Below, piece by piece: positions 1 through 8,885 of a stretch of 64,000 bases of DNA. Origin of the DNA: Flavobacterium turcicum (GTDB lineage Bacteria > Bacteroidota > Bacteroidia > Flavobacteriales > Flavobacteriaceae). The stretch is taken from contig NZ_JAAOBY010000002.1 in the NCBI RefSeq assembly GCF_011365745.1, positions 62,001 to 126,000 on the forward strand, written 5' to 3'. The stretch's first letter is position 1, and each line of letters opens with the position of its first letter. Below the pieces are notes generated by a model. The model was not told where the DNA came from, made no database searches, and saw only the letters and a program-made list of their open reading frames with translations. A program made the translations under genes and the position numbers.

Positions 1-407
1 TCAGGAATGGGTTTGCTTTTTCGAATCATTGCTATCGCTGCCGCCATCATTAGAATCGAAAAAACAATCATGATTAAATCGTTTTTAGAAACTTGATAAG
101 TTGCTATTGTAAAAAGGGTAGTAGCAATTTGCGGAAAAATCACTTCTCGAATAATTAAAATAGAAAATACAGATGGTATTGCAAAGTACAAAGCTGACTT
201 GAGTTGTAAGTTGCCCAATTTATAATGGCTAATACAGCCTAATAAGGATGTAACCCCTACGATAAATAAGGAGTATGTAGTTGCTAGTTCGGGATCAATT
301 TGAAACAAATAGACCAATATTGGTATTGTTAATATTGATCCGCCACCACCAATTAAACCCAACGAAAGTCCGATAATTATTGATGCTAAATAGCCAAAAT
401 ATTCCAT
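1..407 (-). CDS. sulfite exporter TauE/SafE family protein (partial)
   Basis: This is the N-terminal part of a polytopic membrane protein whose gene runs off the left edge. The reverse-strand translation starts MEYFGYLASIIIGLSLGLIG and continues into GGGGSILTIPILVYL, the glycine-rich first repeat typical of TauE/SafE permeases. These export or import sulfite, sulfoacetate or related organosulfur anions across the inner membrane. About 135 residues are visible, with at least three hydrophobic segments. The start lies 32 bp after the stop of the Crp/Fnr gene, so the two are probably co-transcribed. With the nearby rhodanese this suggests a sulfur-handling cluster; the substrate cannot be read from the sequence. 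Confidence 0.85.
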   Translation of the reverse strand, partial: MEYFGYLASIIIGLSLGLIGGGGSILTIPILVYLFQIDPELATTYSLFIVGVTSLLGCISHYKLGNLQLKSALYFAIPSVFSILIIREVIFPQIATTLFTIATYQVSKNDLIMIVFSILMMAAAIAMIRKSKPIP

Positions 408-439
408 AATAAGTTAAAAGTGAGAAGAAGCAATGAATG

Positions 440-1072
440 TTATTTTTTAGAAAGCAATTCGATGTTATTGCGATGTAATTTCAGCAAACCTCTTTGTTCC
501 ATCTTTTTTAAAAGTCTTGAGATAACTTCTCTTGATGTGTTTAAGTCAGATGCTATTTCTTGATGAGATAATTTTAGCTCATTCCAGCCACAAGAATCTG
601 CATGACGCTGCAAGTAGAATTCCAAACGTTCATCCATGGCTCTAAAGGCAATACTATCAATTACCTCTAAAACTTCTTCAAATCTGTTTCGATAGGTTTC
701 GATCACGAATTCGTACCAAGAGCGGTGCTGCATCATCCATTTGTTCATAACTGCTAGCGGTATAGTGATTAGCTCGACTTCATCAACTACTTTGGCCATT
801 ATTTGGCTTTTTTCATTTCTGGTGGCGCAAATCATTGATAACGCACAAGCTTGACCAGGATGTAAATAGTACATAAAAAATTCGCCACCATCTTGGTCTT
901 CACGATAAATTTTTACGGTGCCGCTCACAACCAATACCGTATTTTTAATGTACTGACCAGTTCGCATTAAAATACTACCTGCTTCTTGTGTTTGGTAAGA
1001 AGCTTCTTGGTCTACGGCAGCGAGTAAGTCAGGCGAGAATTGCGGAAAAATTGTTTTTAAAGGAACAATCAT
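440..1072 (-). CDS. Crp/Fnr family transcriptional regulator
   Basis: A 210-residue one-component regulator. Residues about 15-120 form a cyclic-nucleotide-binding-type beta-barrel (SGTVKIYRED, then HPGQACALSMICAT), and about 150-205 a Crp-type winged helix (LSHQEIASDL, TSREVISRLLKK). The recognition helix around residues 180-186 reads SREVISR, which satisfies both the Crp R-E-x-x-x-R and the Fnr E-x-x-S-R patterns. That would fit TGTGA- or TGTTA-like half sites. Cys76 and Cys82 in the effector domain could be redox sensitive, but no N-terminal Fnr iron-sulfur cysteine cluster is visible. It is upstream of and probably co-transcribed with the TauE-like gene. The effector is unknown; control of sulfur or redox genes is an inference from context. 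Confidence 0.9.
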   Translation of the reverse strand: MIVPLKTIFPQFSPDLLAAVDQEASYQTQEAGSILMRTGQYIKNTVLVVSGTVKIYREDQDGGEFFMYYLHPGQACALSMICATRNEKSQIMAKVVDEVELITIPLAVMNKWMMQHRSWYEFVIETYRNRFEEVLEVIDSIAFRAMDERLEFYLQRHADSCGWNELKLSHQEIASDLNTSREVISRLLKKMEQRGLLKLHRNNIELLSKK

Positions 1073-1101
1073 CTGTTGTTAATTTTAATTTTTGATGATG
1101 G

Positions 1102-1109
1102 TAAAAGTA
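1102..1109 (-). promoter_or_regulatory. candidate -7 element for the Crp/Fnr gene
   Basis: On the minus strand this reads TACTTTTA, one base off the Bacteroidota TAnnTTTG element. It lies about 30 bp upstream of the regulator's start codon. No clear -33 element was seen. Confidence 0.35.
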
Positions 1110-1357
1110 CTTTATAAAATAGAAAATAGTAGATGATTTGGATATATTTTTTAAGCTAACTACTTTATTTTTAAGTAATTAATTTTGTATGTCCTATCGA
1201 TGAAATAGGGTGTTTTGCTAATTTTAAAACCGATTTCGGCTATAGTATTGATTGTAATACGGTTGCGAAATCGTTTTCTTGTTTTTATTATCTAATTAAC
1301 AAAAGCCACGATAACTGTTACTTAAAAACGTCGTATTTTTACAAAAAAAACATCATT

Positions 1358-1669
1358 ATGAATTTAACACAAGAAGATTGGGTAGCTCAGTTTGAAGCTG
1401 AAGAAAATGCGGTAATACTTGACGTAAGAACTGCTGATGAGTTTAACGAAGGTTTTATCGCAAACGCTATTAATATTGATATTCACAAAGGTCAAGGTTT
1501 TATTGACGCTGTTGAAGAATTGGATAAAGATAAAAATTACTATGTTTATTGCCGTTCCGGAATGCGTAGCGCCAAAGCTTGCGAAATCATGAATCAATTA
1601 GGTTTTGAAAATGCGTACAATTTACTAGGAGGAATCTTAGATTGGGAAGGCGAAGTGGTAGAGCCTTAA
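1358..1669 (+). CDS. rhodanese-like domain protein
   Basis: A 103-residue single-domain rhodanese, the usual length for the family. Visible landmarks are ILDVRTADEFNEGFI near residues 20-34 and the active-site loop YCRSGMRSAKACE. The persulfide-forming Cys65 and the following loop CRSGMR match thiosulfate:cyanide sulfurtransferases. It is probably cytoplasmic, as there is no signal peptide. It probably moves sulfane sulfur from thiosulfate or persulfides to an acceptor. It is divergent from the Crp/Fnr gene and 43 bp upstream of the aldehyde dehydrogenase. A TAnnTTTA-like promoter element (1334-1341) precedes it. The physiological sulfur donor is not known. Confidence 0.92.
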   Translation: MNLTQEDWVAQFEAEENAVILDVRTADEFNEGFIANAINIDIHKGQGFIDAVEELDKDKNYYVYCRSGMRSAKACEIMNQLGFENAYNLLGGILDWEGEVVEP

Positions 1670-1712
1670 ACTACTACAATAGCTAATTAACTAACCACAA
1701 AACACCAACTAA

Positions 1713-3293
1713 ATGAATACAATTCCTGAAGAATTTCAGATTAAAGCTTTATTGAATCAAGATACCTATTTGATCAACGGCGAATTAAAAAAGTGGGAAG
1801 GACAAACTTCACCTGTTTTTTCTACTATCTCTTCGACCGATGCTTATGGACCCACACTACTTGGTTCTATTCCGTTTATGAGTGAGGCAGAAGCTAACGA
1901 GGCAGTGCAAGCTGCAAGTGAAGCTTATAATAACGGACAAGGACTTTGGCCAACGATGAAAGTTGCTGACCGAATTAAGTGTATGGAGCGATTTGTTGAA
2001 CAAATGAAAACCACTCGTGCCGAAGTTGTAAAATTATTAATGTGGGAAATTGGTAAATCATTGGGCGATTCTGAAAAAGAATTCGATCGAACAGTAGAAT
2101 ATATTTACGATACTATTACAAGTTTAAAAGAGCTCAATACTCGTAGCGCCTTTTTCTCGAAAGTGCAAGGTATTAACGCCATGGTACGCCGTGGTCCTCT
2201 CGGGGTAGTATTGTGTCTCGGTCCGTACAATTATCCTTTGAATGAAACATTTTCATTATTGATTCCCGCGTTAATCATGGGAAATCCGGTAATTTTCAAG
2301 CCTGCGAAACACGGTGTACTATTAATTTCTCCACTTTTAGAGGCTTTCCGAAATAGTTTTCCAAAAGGAGCTATAAACATTGTTTACGGTCGCGGTCGAG
2401 AGGTAGCTTCTCCAATAATGAAATCCGGGAAAGTTGATATTTTAGCTTTGATTGGCAATAGTAAATCAGCGATTGCCTTACAAGATCAACATCCCAATAA
2501 AAACAGATTGCGACTTATTTTAGGACTCGAAGCCAAAAATCCAGCGATTGTTTTACCTGATGCCGATTTGGATTTAGCGATTCAAGAATGTATTTCAGGC
2601 TCATTATCATTCAACGGACAACGTTGTACCGCACTCAAAATTATTTACGTTCACGAGTCTATTTCAGCAGAATTTAACAAACGCTTTGCAGCAAAAGTAG
2701 ATGCGCTTGCCTTTGGAAACCCATGGGAAAAAGGAGTGTTTCTGACACCATTACCTGAAAAAGATAAACCTGCTTACATTCAAGAATTAATTGATGATGC
2801 TATAGCAAATGGGGCTTCCATCATTAATGAAAAAGGAGGACAAACAACTCCAAATGCGATATTTCCAGCCGTACTTTTTCCTGTAAATAAAGCTATGCGG
2901 GTGTATCATGAGGAACAATTTGGTCCTGTAGTTCCAATTATGACTTTTAGTGAAATTCAAGAACCACTTAACGATATGGCCGAATCAAATTACGGTCAGC
3001 AAGTAAGTTTATTTGGTAAGGATATTACAACGATAGCACCTTTGATTGATGCATTGGTAAATTTAGTTTGTCGTGTAAACTTAAATAGTTCTTGCCAAAG
3101 AGGTCCCGATGTGTTTCCGTTTACCGGCCGCAAAGATTCGGCAGTGGGAACTTTGAGTATCCATGATGCTTTGCGTTCGTTTTCAATACGAACTTTTGTA
3201 GCATCAAAAGACAATGCTTACAATAACGAGATCCTTCAAGAATTACTCAATAGTAAGGAATCCAACTTCATCAACACGGATTATATTTTGTAA
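1713..3293 (+). CDS. gapN: aldehyde dehydrogenase family, probable NADP-dependent non-phosphorylating glyceraldehyde-3-phosphate dehydrogenase
   Basis: A 526-residue ALDH-superfamily enzyme. The segment [20 protein letters not shown] (residues 169-188) closely resembles GapN enzymes, which oxidise glyceraldehyde 3-phosphate directly to 3-phosphoglycerate with NADP. Conserved ALDH residues seen are Asn173, Lys196 (VIFKPAK), catalytic Cys305 (NGQRCTA) and Glu401 (EEQFGPV). The usual LELGGK segment is replaced by LGLEAK, so the general-base glutamate is missing from its normal place (271 is Gly) and a Glu sits two positions later (273). The gene follows the rhodanese by 43 bp and ends at a terminator shared with menE. 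The exact aldehyde substrate is inferred from similarity. Confidence 0.82.
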   Translation: MNTIPEEFQIKALLNQDTYLINGELKKWEGQTSPVFSTISSTDAYGPTLLGSIPFMSEAEANEAVQAASEAYNNGQGLWPTMKVADRIKCMERFVEQMKTTRAEVVKLLMWEIGKSLGDSEKEFDRTVEYIYDTITSLKELNTRSAFFSKVQGINAMVRRGPLGVVLCLGPYNYPLNETFSLLIPALIMGNPVIFKPAKHGVLLISPLLEAFRNSFPKGAINIVYGRGREVASPIMKSGKVDILALIGNSKSAIALQDQHPNKNRLRLILGLEAKNPAIVLPDADLDLAIQECISGSLSFNGQRCTALKIIYVHESISAEFNKRFAAKVDALAFGNPWEKGVFLTPLPEKDKPAYIQELIDDAIANGASIINEKGGQTTPNAIFPAVLFPVNKAMRVYHEEQFGPVVPIMTFSEIQEPLNDMAESNYGQQVSLFGKDITTIAPLIDALVNLVCRVNLNSSCQRGPDVFPFTGRKDSAVGTLSIHDALRSFSIRTFVASKDNAYNNEILQELLNSKESNFINTDYIL

Positions 3294-3317
3294 ATCAAGG
3301 GTTTTGAATTAAATAAC

Positions 3318-3370
3318 AAAACATCTGAAAAGAAATCAAATAATATCTGGTTTTACTTTCAGATGTTTTT
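3318..3370. terminator. bidirectional terminator between gapN and menE
   Basis: A perfect 13-bp inverted repeat (AAAACATCTGAAA, 3318-3330, with TTTCAGATGTTTT, 3357-3369) encloses 26 nt. It has A and T tracts on both sides and sits between two convergent genes. Confidence 0.8.
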
Positions 3371-3373
3371 GTT

Positions 3374-4435
3374 TTATGCATTCTTCTCGTGGAGAATCTG
3401 AGTTATAACTTCTTTTCTTTTTACTTTTCCGCTTTCTGTTTCTAGAAATTGTGAAACAAAAAGAAAGTCTTTAGGTTTTTCGTAAGTACTTAAAGTTTCA
3501 AAAACATTAAGTGGAATTTCTCTTGATTCACCTTCAATGACAAGAATTAATTTTTCTCCCAAAGTAGCATCAGGGATTCCTGCTACAAAAAAGCGGTCTT
3601 TTATTTTTGAGGCGAGCTTTGTTTCAATTTGTTCGGGAATCAATTTAATTCCCCCGCTATTGATAATGTTATCTGCTCGACCTAATAAAATGAATTCTTT
3701 TTTATTTAAAATTTCAACCAAATCATTAGTTATCAAAACTTCTGAAGAAACTAGTGGCGCGTCAATCACCAAACAATCTCTTTGATCTTGACTAATAGTA
3801 ACATTTGGTAAAACGGAGAAAGAAGTAGCGCCCACACGCTTAGCAGCAATATGCGAAACCGTTTCGGTCATTCCGTAAGTTTCAAAAATTTGCGTAGGCA
3901 ATTTGGCAACCAAACTTTCTAGTTCTTGATTCATTTTGGCGCCACCCACGATTAGTTTTTTTACTTTTCCCAAACTATCTATTGAATTTTGTACCTGTAA
4001 TGGTACCATAGCCGCAAAATGATAGGTTGTGGTGTTTTTAGCAAGAGGAGTACTGTTTGGTGTTACAAGATCGAGGTCAAGCCCCAAAATAAAACTACGC
4101 ACCAACATCATTTTTCCAGCAATGTATTGTGTTGGAAGGCAATGCAAGGCTTTATTTCCTGGACTTAAATCAAAATAAGCCCCGGTAGCTAAAGCAGATT
4201 GCACCATTGCTGATTTTTGAACTTGTATTAATTTGGGAGTACCTGTTGTGCCAGAAGTACTCACTTCTAAATAAGGTTTCGCATCAAACCAATCTAATAT
4301 AAAGGAGCCAATTGCTTGTTCATACGGATCACCTTCTTTAATAAAACTATACGCTACTCGGCATAAATCATCTCGATCCAGATGAAATCCATTTAATTTA
4401 AAAAGAGGATGTACTTTTTGATAGGTTGCGATCAT
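3374..4435 (-). CDS. menE: o-succinylbenzoate-CoA ligase (AMP-binding enzyme)
   Basis: A 353-residue acyl-adenylate-forming enzyme. It has the P-loop motif STSGTTGTPK (residues 59-68), the A5 motif ETYGMTET (184-191), the A8 region LLGRADNIINSGG and a C-terminal lysine region ESGKVKRKEV. The short length is typical of bacteroidote MenE, which activates o-succinylbenzoate with CoA in menaquinone synthesis. No other men gene is adjacent, so the assignment rests on the size and motif set. A different small acyl-CoA ligase cannot be fully excluded. The gene is downstream of the CPBP protease by 31 bp on the same strand. Confidence 0.82.
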   Translation of the reverse strand: MIATYQKVHPLFKLNGFHLDRDDLCRVAYSFIKEGDPYEQAIGSFILDWFDAKPYLEVSTSGTTGTPKLIQVQKSAMVQSALATGAYFDLSPGNKALHCLPTQYIAGKMMLVRSFILGLDLDLVTPNSTPLAKNTTTYHFAAMVPLQVQNSIDSLGKVKKLIVGGAKMNQELESLVAKLPTQIFETYGMTETVSHIAAKRVGATSFSVLPNVTISQDQRDCLVIDAPLVSSEVLITNDLVEILNKKEFILLGRADNIINSGGIKLIPEQIETKLASKIKDRFFVAGIPDATLGEKLILVIEGESREIPLNVFETLSTYEKPKDFLFVSQFLETESGKVKRKEVITQILHEKNA

Positions 4436-4466
4436 AGCTTAAGATGGTTTAGGTTCTTTACCAAAG

Positions 4467-5387
4467 TTAGTCATTTAAAATTTTCCCTGTTAATTTTTCT
4501 TTCCAATTGGTCCATTGGTATTTTTTACCAAAAACAAATAATAGTATAGGATAGATAATAAGAATAGGTAAAATCACATCAAAGCCAGCAGAAGGATCAG
4601 AGACATCCTTAAAAATGGAGTTGGTTTGAAAGGCTGACCAGTCAGAGGTTACTAACAACGCGCCGATGAGGTTGTTGGCCGCATGAAATCCCAAAGCCAG
4701 TTCCATGCCTTCATCCATTAAGGTGATGATCCCCAAGAATAATCCGGTGCCAATGTAGTAAACCATAATAATTGGACCCATCTGCGTTACTTCGGGGTTA
4801 AACCAATGCATGCCACCAAATATTATAGAAGTAAGAAGCAGTGGAAACCATTTATTTTTTGATAAAGTAGCAAAGCCTTGCATTAAATAACCTCTAAAAA
4901 TATACTCTTCGGTGCTGGTTTGAATAGGAATTAGTAGCGCGCCAATAATTACCAAAAAGGCAAACGGTAGAGGATTAAAGTTCCATTTAAAATCTTCAGG
5001 GTATAAAAAATAGGAGATTAATGTGGTAACAATGGTAATCGAAGCCCAAACTGTAAATGATAAGGCAACACGTTTCCAATCTACTTTTTTGCGCGAAGTG
5101 GTAACTGATAAAAAGGATTGATTATGATAAAAACGAACCAATAAGTAAAGCGCTGCTAGCACAATTGCGAAAGGAATCAAAAGAAAAAATAGTGTTGTAT
5201 TCGAATCGAAATAATGCATCATTCCTTTTTCAGAAGTAGGAAACGGAAGGTTGTTTGATTGCGAGTCAATAAAAAGCGCTCCTACAAATAACAACTGCCC
5301 AATAAATGATACAATTATCAATATCAGAGAACCCAGCATGTAGCCCCAAAATGAATTTTTTTTTTGTATTCCTTGTTCGATGTACAT
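4467..5387 (-). CDS. CPBP family intramembrane metalloprotease
   Basis: A 306-residue membrane protein with about eight hydrophobic segments. It contains the CPBP (Rce1-like, formerly Abi) signature STEEYIFRGYLMQG, with the Glu-Glu pair at 160-161 and Arg165. Two further histidine motifs follow, FGGMHWFNPE near residue 194 and FHAANN further on. Together these form the intramembrane glutamic-type active site. Bacterial members process or mature membrane or secreted peptides, but the target here cannot be told. It is divergent from the arsC-like gene and probably co-transcribed with menE, 31 bp downstream. Confidence 0.9.
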   Translation of the reverse strand: MYIEQGIQKKNSFWGYMLGSLILIIVSFIGQLLFVGALFIDSQSNNLPFPTSEKGMMHYFDSNTTLFFLLIPFAIVLAALYLLVRFYHNQSFLSVTTSRKKVDWKRVALSFTVWASITIVTTLISYFLYPEDFKWNFNPLPFAFLVIIGALLIPIQTSTEEYIFRGYLMQGFATLSKNKWFPLLLTSIIFGGMHWFNPEVTQMGPIIMVYYIGTGLFLGIITLMDEGMELALGFHAANNLIGALLVTSDWSAFQTNSIFKDVSDPSAGFDVILPILIIYPILLFVFGKKYQWTNWKEKLTGKILND

Positions 5388-5426
5388 ACAATTAAGTTTA
5401 ATTATTTCTTAAATAAGTTTAACAAA

Positions 5427-5442
5427 TGCTACTTTTGTTACA
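5427..5442 (+). promoter_or_regulatory. promoter element of the arsC-like gene with palindrome-like flanks
   Basis: The sequence TGCTACTTTTGTTACA holds an exact TAnnTTTG element (TACTTTTG, 5430-5437), about 50 bp upstream of the arsC-like start. Its flanks resemble a degenerate Crp/Fnr palindrome, but the half sites are poor. The promoter reading is preferred. Confidence 0.5.
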
Positions 5443-5488
5443 TTAAATAATCAGAATTTTTCCATTAATTATTTTAAAAGTATATCTC

Positions 5489-5836
5489 ATGATAAAAGTT
5501 TTTCATAATGTCCGTTGCGGTAAGTCTAGAACATGTTTGGCTGTATTGACATCTAATAATATAGATTTTGAAGTTGTTAATTATTTACAAGAAGCGCCAA
5601 CTTTTCAAGAATTAGAAGCAATCCTTTTAAAGTTAAATTACAAACCCATTGATTTGATTCGACAAAAAGAGAAAATTTGGATAGAAAACTTCAAAGGAAC
5701 TGAAATGACTGATGAGGCTATAATTCAAGCAATGGTACAATATCCCATTTTAATCGAACGTCCGATTGTAATTGATCGTAACAAAGCTATTGTGGGACGT
5801 AATGAAAAATTGCTCCAAGATTTTTTAGCAATTTAA
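5489..5836 (+). CDS. arsC: ArsC/Spx family protein, arsenate reductase (glutaredoxin type)
   Basis: A 115-residue thioredoxin-fold protein starting MIKVFHNVRCGKSRTCLAVL. The single N-terminal Cys10 sits where glutaredoxin-dependent arsenate reductases carry the catalytic cysteine (HNxxCxxSR). The C-terminal part ILIERPIVIDRNKAIVGRNE matches the family segment that contributes the anion-binding arginine. It probably reduces arsenate, or acts as a related YffB-like reductase. No arsenite pump or ArsR regulator is adjacent, so a resistance role is not supported by context. It is divergent from the CPBP protease. Confidence 0.8.
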   Translation: MIKVFHNVRCGKSRTCLAVLTSNNIDFEVVNYLQEAPTFQELEAILLKLNYKPIDLIRQKEKIWIENFKGTEMTDEAIIQAMVQYPILIERPIVIDRNKAIVGRNEKLLQDFLAI

Positions 5837-5930
5837 GTACGTATTTTTTTATTAACATTTTTTTGTGATTCTCCTTATTAAACCATTAATCGGTTTAGTC
5901 ATCTAAAAAGCGTAACCAAAGTTTTAAAAA

Positions 5931-8387
5931 ATGAAAAAAATCAAATCCGTTTTAATTCTTGTTCTTGTTTTTACATCGCTCTTCACTTTTGCACAACCGG
6001 GCGCTGCAGGATCAAAAATTAAAATATCAGGTAAGGTTGTCGAAAAAGTAAGCAAGCAGCCATTAGAGTACGCAACTATTACCTTTATGCTACCCAATGA
6101 TCCGAAACCAGTAGCTGGTGGAATCACCAATGCAACAGGTCAATTTGACATTGAGGTAAAACCAGGAGTGTATGATATAAAAATTGAATTTATATCTTTC
6201 AAATCCAATGACATCAAACAAAAAAATCTTCAAAAAAGTACTAATCTTGGAGTTATTAGCCTTGATGAAGATGCCAATCAGTTGAATGAAGTAGTTATTA
6301 GAGCTGAAAAAACAACTGTCGAAATTAAACTTGACAAAAAAGTATACAGTGTAGGGAACGACCTTATGGTAAAAGGAGGTACTGTAAGTGATGTACTTGA
6401 TAATATTCCATCAGTATCTGTTGATGTAGAAGGAAATGTAAGCTTACGCGGAAACGAAAATGTACGTGTTTTAATTGACGGACGACCTTCGAATGCAATC
6501 AATATCTCTGAGGCATTACGTTTGATTCCAGCAGATGCCATCGAAAAAGTTGAGGTCATCACGAACCCATCTGCACGTTATGATGCTGAAGGTGGAGGAG
6601 GATTATTAAACATCATCTTGAAAAAGGGAAAAAATCAAGGATTGAACGGAACTGTAATTGCTTCTGTAGGAGATCCTGCTAATTATGGTTTGAGTGGTAC
6701 TTTAAATTATAAGTCTAAAAACTTTAATCTTTTTACTACACAAGGATACAACGATCGTAATAATCCAGGAAACGCAATCACAAACACGGATTATTTGAAC
6801 GACAACAACCAAATTACAAATTCTGTAAATGAATCTCGTACTAACGAAAGATTGAGCAAAGGATATAATGGAAATTTTGGTGTAGAATGGTATTTGAACG
6901 AAAGCACTTCTTGGACAAATTCATTTAACTACAGAAAAAGCAACGGAGACAACACCGATAATGTATTCCAAGATTATATTAATGGGGATGGATCTTTTAA
7001 TTACCGCAGAAATCGTATCAACATAGAGGGAAGCGACAATGAAAGTGTTGAATTCTCTTCGAACTTCATTAAGAGATTCAAAAAAGATGGTCACAAATTA
7101 ACTATTGATGGATCGTTCTCAACGAGTGATGAGTTCAATGATGCTTTGATTACGGATACTGCAACAAATACTAGTGACGTAAAATTTGATACTACATTGA
7201 ATGATCAAAAACAAAGTAGAAACTTGATCCAAATGGATTATGTTCTTCCCTTGGGAGAAGCTAGTCAATTTGAGGCAGGATATCGTGGCGATTTTTCAGA
7301 ATTATTGACCGATTATAGTGTGCTTAATGATGGGGTTTCTAATCCGAACTTTACTAACATGTTGCAATACAAAGAAAAAGTAAATGCTTTGTACACGCAA
7401 TACGGAACCAAGTTTAACAAGTTTTCTGTTTTATTAGGATTGCGTTTTGAAGATTCAAACATCAACATCAATCAGTTGGCTACCGACGATTTTAATACAA
7501 AAAAGTACAATAACTTTTTTCCAAGTGCCTTTTTTACTTACGAGATATCGGACAAAAGTAGTGCCTCTGTAAGTTACAGTCGTAGAATTCAAAGACCAAG
7601 AGGACGTTTGTTAAATCCGTTTAGCAACTTGTCAAGTAACATCAACATCTTTGTTGGTAATCCTGATTTAGATCCAGCATTTACAGATGCGATTGATTTT
7701 GGATACATCAAAAGATGGGAAAAATTGACTTTTAATACTTCTTTGTATTTAAATAAAACAAGTGATGTATTTCAATTTGCAAGAAGAGAATCAGGTGATT
7801 TTGTAAATGGTATTCCTGTAACAATAAGCTCACCAATCAATTTAGCCACAGAATACAGAGCAGGTTTTGAATTTACTTTGAATTATTCTCCATACAAATG
7901 GTGGAAATTAAATGGGAATTTTAACTTTTTCAGAAATGAAACACAAGGGGTGTTTACTTACACCAGTTTTTCAGGTGATGAGGTTGTACAAGATTTTAAC
8001 AACGTAGCTACGTCATGGTTTACAAGAATTACTTCAAAAATTACTTTACCATATAAAATCGATTGGCAAACAAATGCAACTTACAATGGTCCTCAAAATA
8101 ATGCTCAAGGCAGAAGTTTAGGCGTATTTGCAGCTAACTTAGCATTTAGTAAAGATGTTTTAAAAGACAAAGGTACGCTGTCATTTAACGTAAGTGACGT
8201 GTTTAATTCTCGAAAAAGAATTATGGAAACTAACTTGCCACAATTTGCAAATTCGTTCAGCGAAATGCAGTGGAGAGTACGTCAAATCAACTTATCATTT
8301 ACGTATCGTTTCAATAAAGCGAAAAACGAGCGTGATAAGCCAGAGCGCAAAATGCAAGGTGACGGCGAAGGCGATTACCAAGGATAA
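5931..8387 (+). CDS. TonB-dependent receptor-like outer-membrane beta-barrel protein with carboxypeptidase-regulatory-like N-terminus
   Basis: An 818-residue outer-membrane protein. A signal peptide (about residues 1-21, ILVLVFTSLFTFAQ) is followed by a CarboxypepD-regulatory-like beta-sandwich (about 30-110, starting KIKISGKVVEKVSKQPLEYA). Next come a plug-like domain (about 120-235, VEVITNPSARYDAEGGGGLL) and a long region of alternating aromatic and polar strands ending KAKNERDKPERKM. Such proteins import or bind large substrates; here no SusD partner or TonB gene is adjacent, so no substrate can be assigned. It is a single-gene unit closed by a strong terminator. The lysine- and arginine-rich C-terminal tail lacks the usual terminal aromatic residue. 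Confidence 0.88.
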   Translation: MKKIKSVLILVLVFTSLFTFAQPGAAGSKIKISGKVVEKVSKQPLEYATITFMLPNDPKPVAGGITNATGQFDIEVKPGVYDIKIEFISFKSNDIKQKNLQKSTNLGVISLDEDANQLNEVVIRAEKTTVEIKLDKKVYSVGNDLMVKGGTVSDVLDNIPSVSVDVEGNVSLRGNENVRVLIDGRPSNAINISEALRLIPADAIEKVEVITNPSARYDAEGGGGLLNIILKKGKNQGLNGTVIASVGDPANYGLSGTLNYKSKNFNLFTTQGYNDRNNPGNAITNTDYLNDNNQITNSVNESRTNERLSKGYNGNFGVEWYLNESTSWTNSFNYRKSNGDNTDNVFQDYINGDGSFNYRRNRINIEGSDNESVEFSSNFIKRFKKDGHKLTIDGSFSTSDEFNDALITDTATNTSDVKFDTTLNDQKQSRNLIQMDYVLPLGEASQFEAGYRGDFSELLTDYSVLNDGVSNPNFTNMLQYKEKVNALYTQYGTKFNKFSVLLGLRFEDSNININQLATDDFNTKKYNNFFPSAFFTYEISDKSSASVSYSRRIQRPRGRLLNPFSNLSSNINIFVGNPDLDPAFTDAIDFGYIKRWEKLTFNTSLYLNKTSDVFQFARRESGDFVNGIPVTISSPINLATEYRAGFEFTLNYSPYKWWKLNGNFNFFRNETQGVFTYTSFSGDEVVQDFNNVATSWFTRITSKITLPYKIDWQTNATYNGPQNNAQGRSLGVFAANLAFSKDVLKDKGTLSFNVSDVFNSRKRIMETNLPQFANSFSEMQWRVRQINLSFTYRFNKAKNERDKPERKMQGDGEGDYQG

Positions 8388-8392
8388 AACAG

Positions 8393-8423
8393 AAAGGACT
8401 CATGAAAATGAGTCCTTTTTTTT
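8393..8423 (+). terminator. rho-independent terminator after the barrel protein gene
   Basis: A perfect 11-bp stem (AAAGGACTCAT with ATGAGTCCTTT) closed by a GAAA tetraloop and followed by a run of T. Confidence 0.92.
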
Positions 8424-8452
8424 ATTCTTGTAAATTAGATTGAAACCCAAAA

Positions 8453-8482
8453 AAAAAGGACACCCATTGGATGTCCTTTTTT
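8453..8482 (-). terminator. terminator after the small membrane protein gene
   Basis: A GGACA/TGTCC stem with an inner CC/GG pairing is flanked by A and T tracts. It lies just beyond the stop of the small minus-strand gene, back to back with the preceding terminator. Confidence 0.7.
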
Positions 8483-8497
8483 ATAATAACAAAAAGC

Positions 8498-8668
8498 TTA
8501 TGCTGATTGTTCTTGCTTCTTTTTTGCTCTTTTCTCTTTAAAAGCTTCCCAACTAGCTCCGCCAACCCAATAGGATACGAAACCAACAAGAAAAAACATT
8601 AACCAAAAACCTATAGTTAGTATGGTCAAGAAAAGTAAAAAGCCTAAATACTGTGAAAATTCAAACAT
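8498..8668 (-). CDS. small membrane protein of unknown function
   Basis: A 56-residue product starting MFEFSQYLGFLLFLTILTIG. It has one or two hydrophobic segments (about residues 8-36) and a strongly basic tail, SWEAFKEKRAKKKQEQSA. I chose the internal ATG because the extra 19 residues of the longer reading (start 8725) look like non-coding sequence and lie in the region where a promoter should be. It has its own terminator, which supports a real transcript. I do not recognise a family; the shape suggests a small inner-membrane subunit or regulator. It lies between the barrel protein and fumC, convergent with the former. Confidence 0.6.
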   Translation of the reverse strand: MFEFSQYLGFLLFLTILTIGFWLMFFLVGFVSYWVGGASWEAFKEKRAKKKQEQSA

Positions 8669-8885
8669 GTTTTCCGGAATTTTGAATGTTGCTACAAATG
8701 TAAGTTTAATTCTTTGTGATAGCAATAATTTTTAATAAAAACTGATGACAATTTTCAACCTTACAATAAATAGCGTAACTTACTTTCTTGAAAAATTAAA
8801 ACGACTTTGGTTTGTTTTTAATATGCTGAATTGATGAATTTTAACTTTGTTTAAGCTTCAATAACGTAACTAAAAAATAATTGAA

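Noticed and set aside
1307..1319. ATAACTGTTAC segment before the rhodanese as an operator
   Set aside because: The half-site spacing does not match the two better boxes and no promoter overlap is clear.
5427..5442. TGCTACTTTTGTTACA as a Crp/Fnr box
   Set aside because: The half sites are poor; the match is better explained as a TACTTTTG promoter element.
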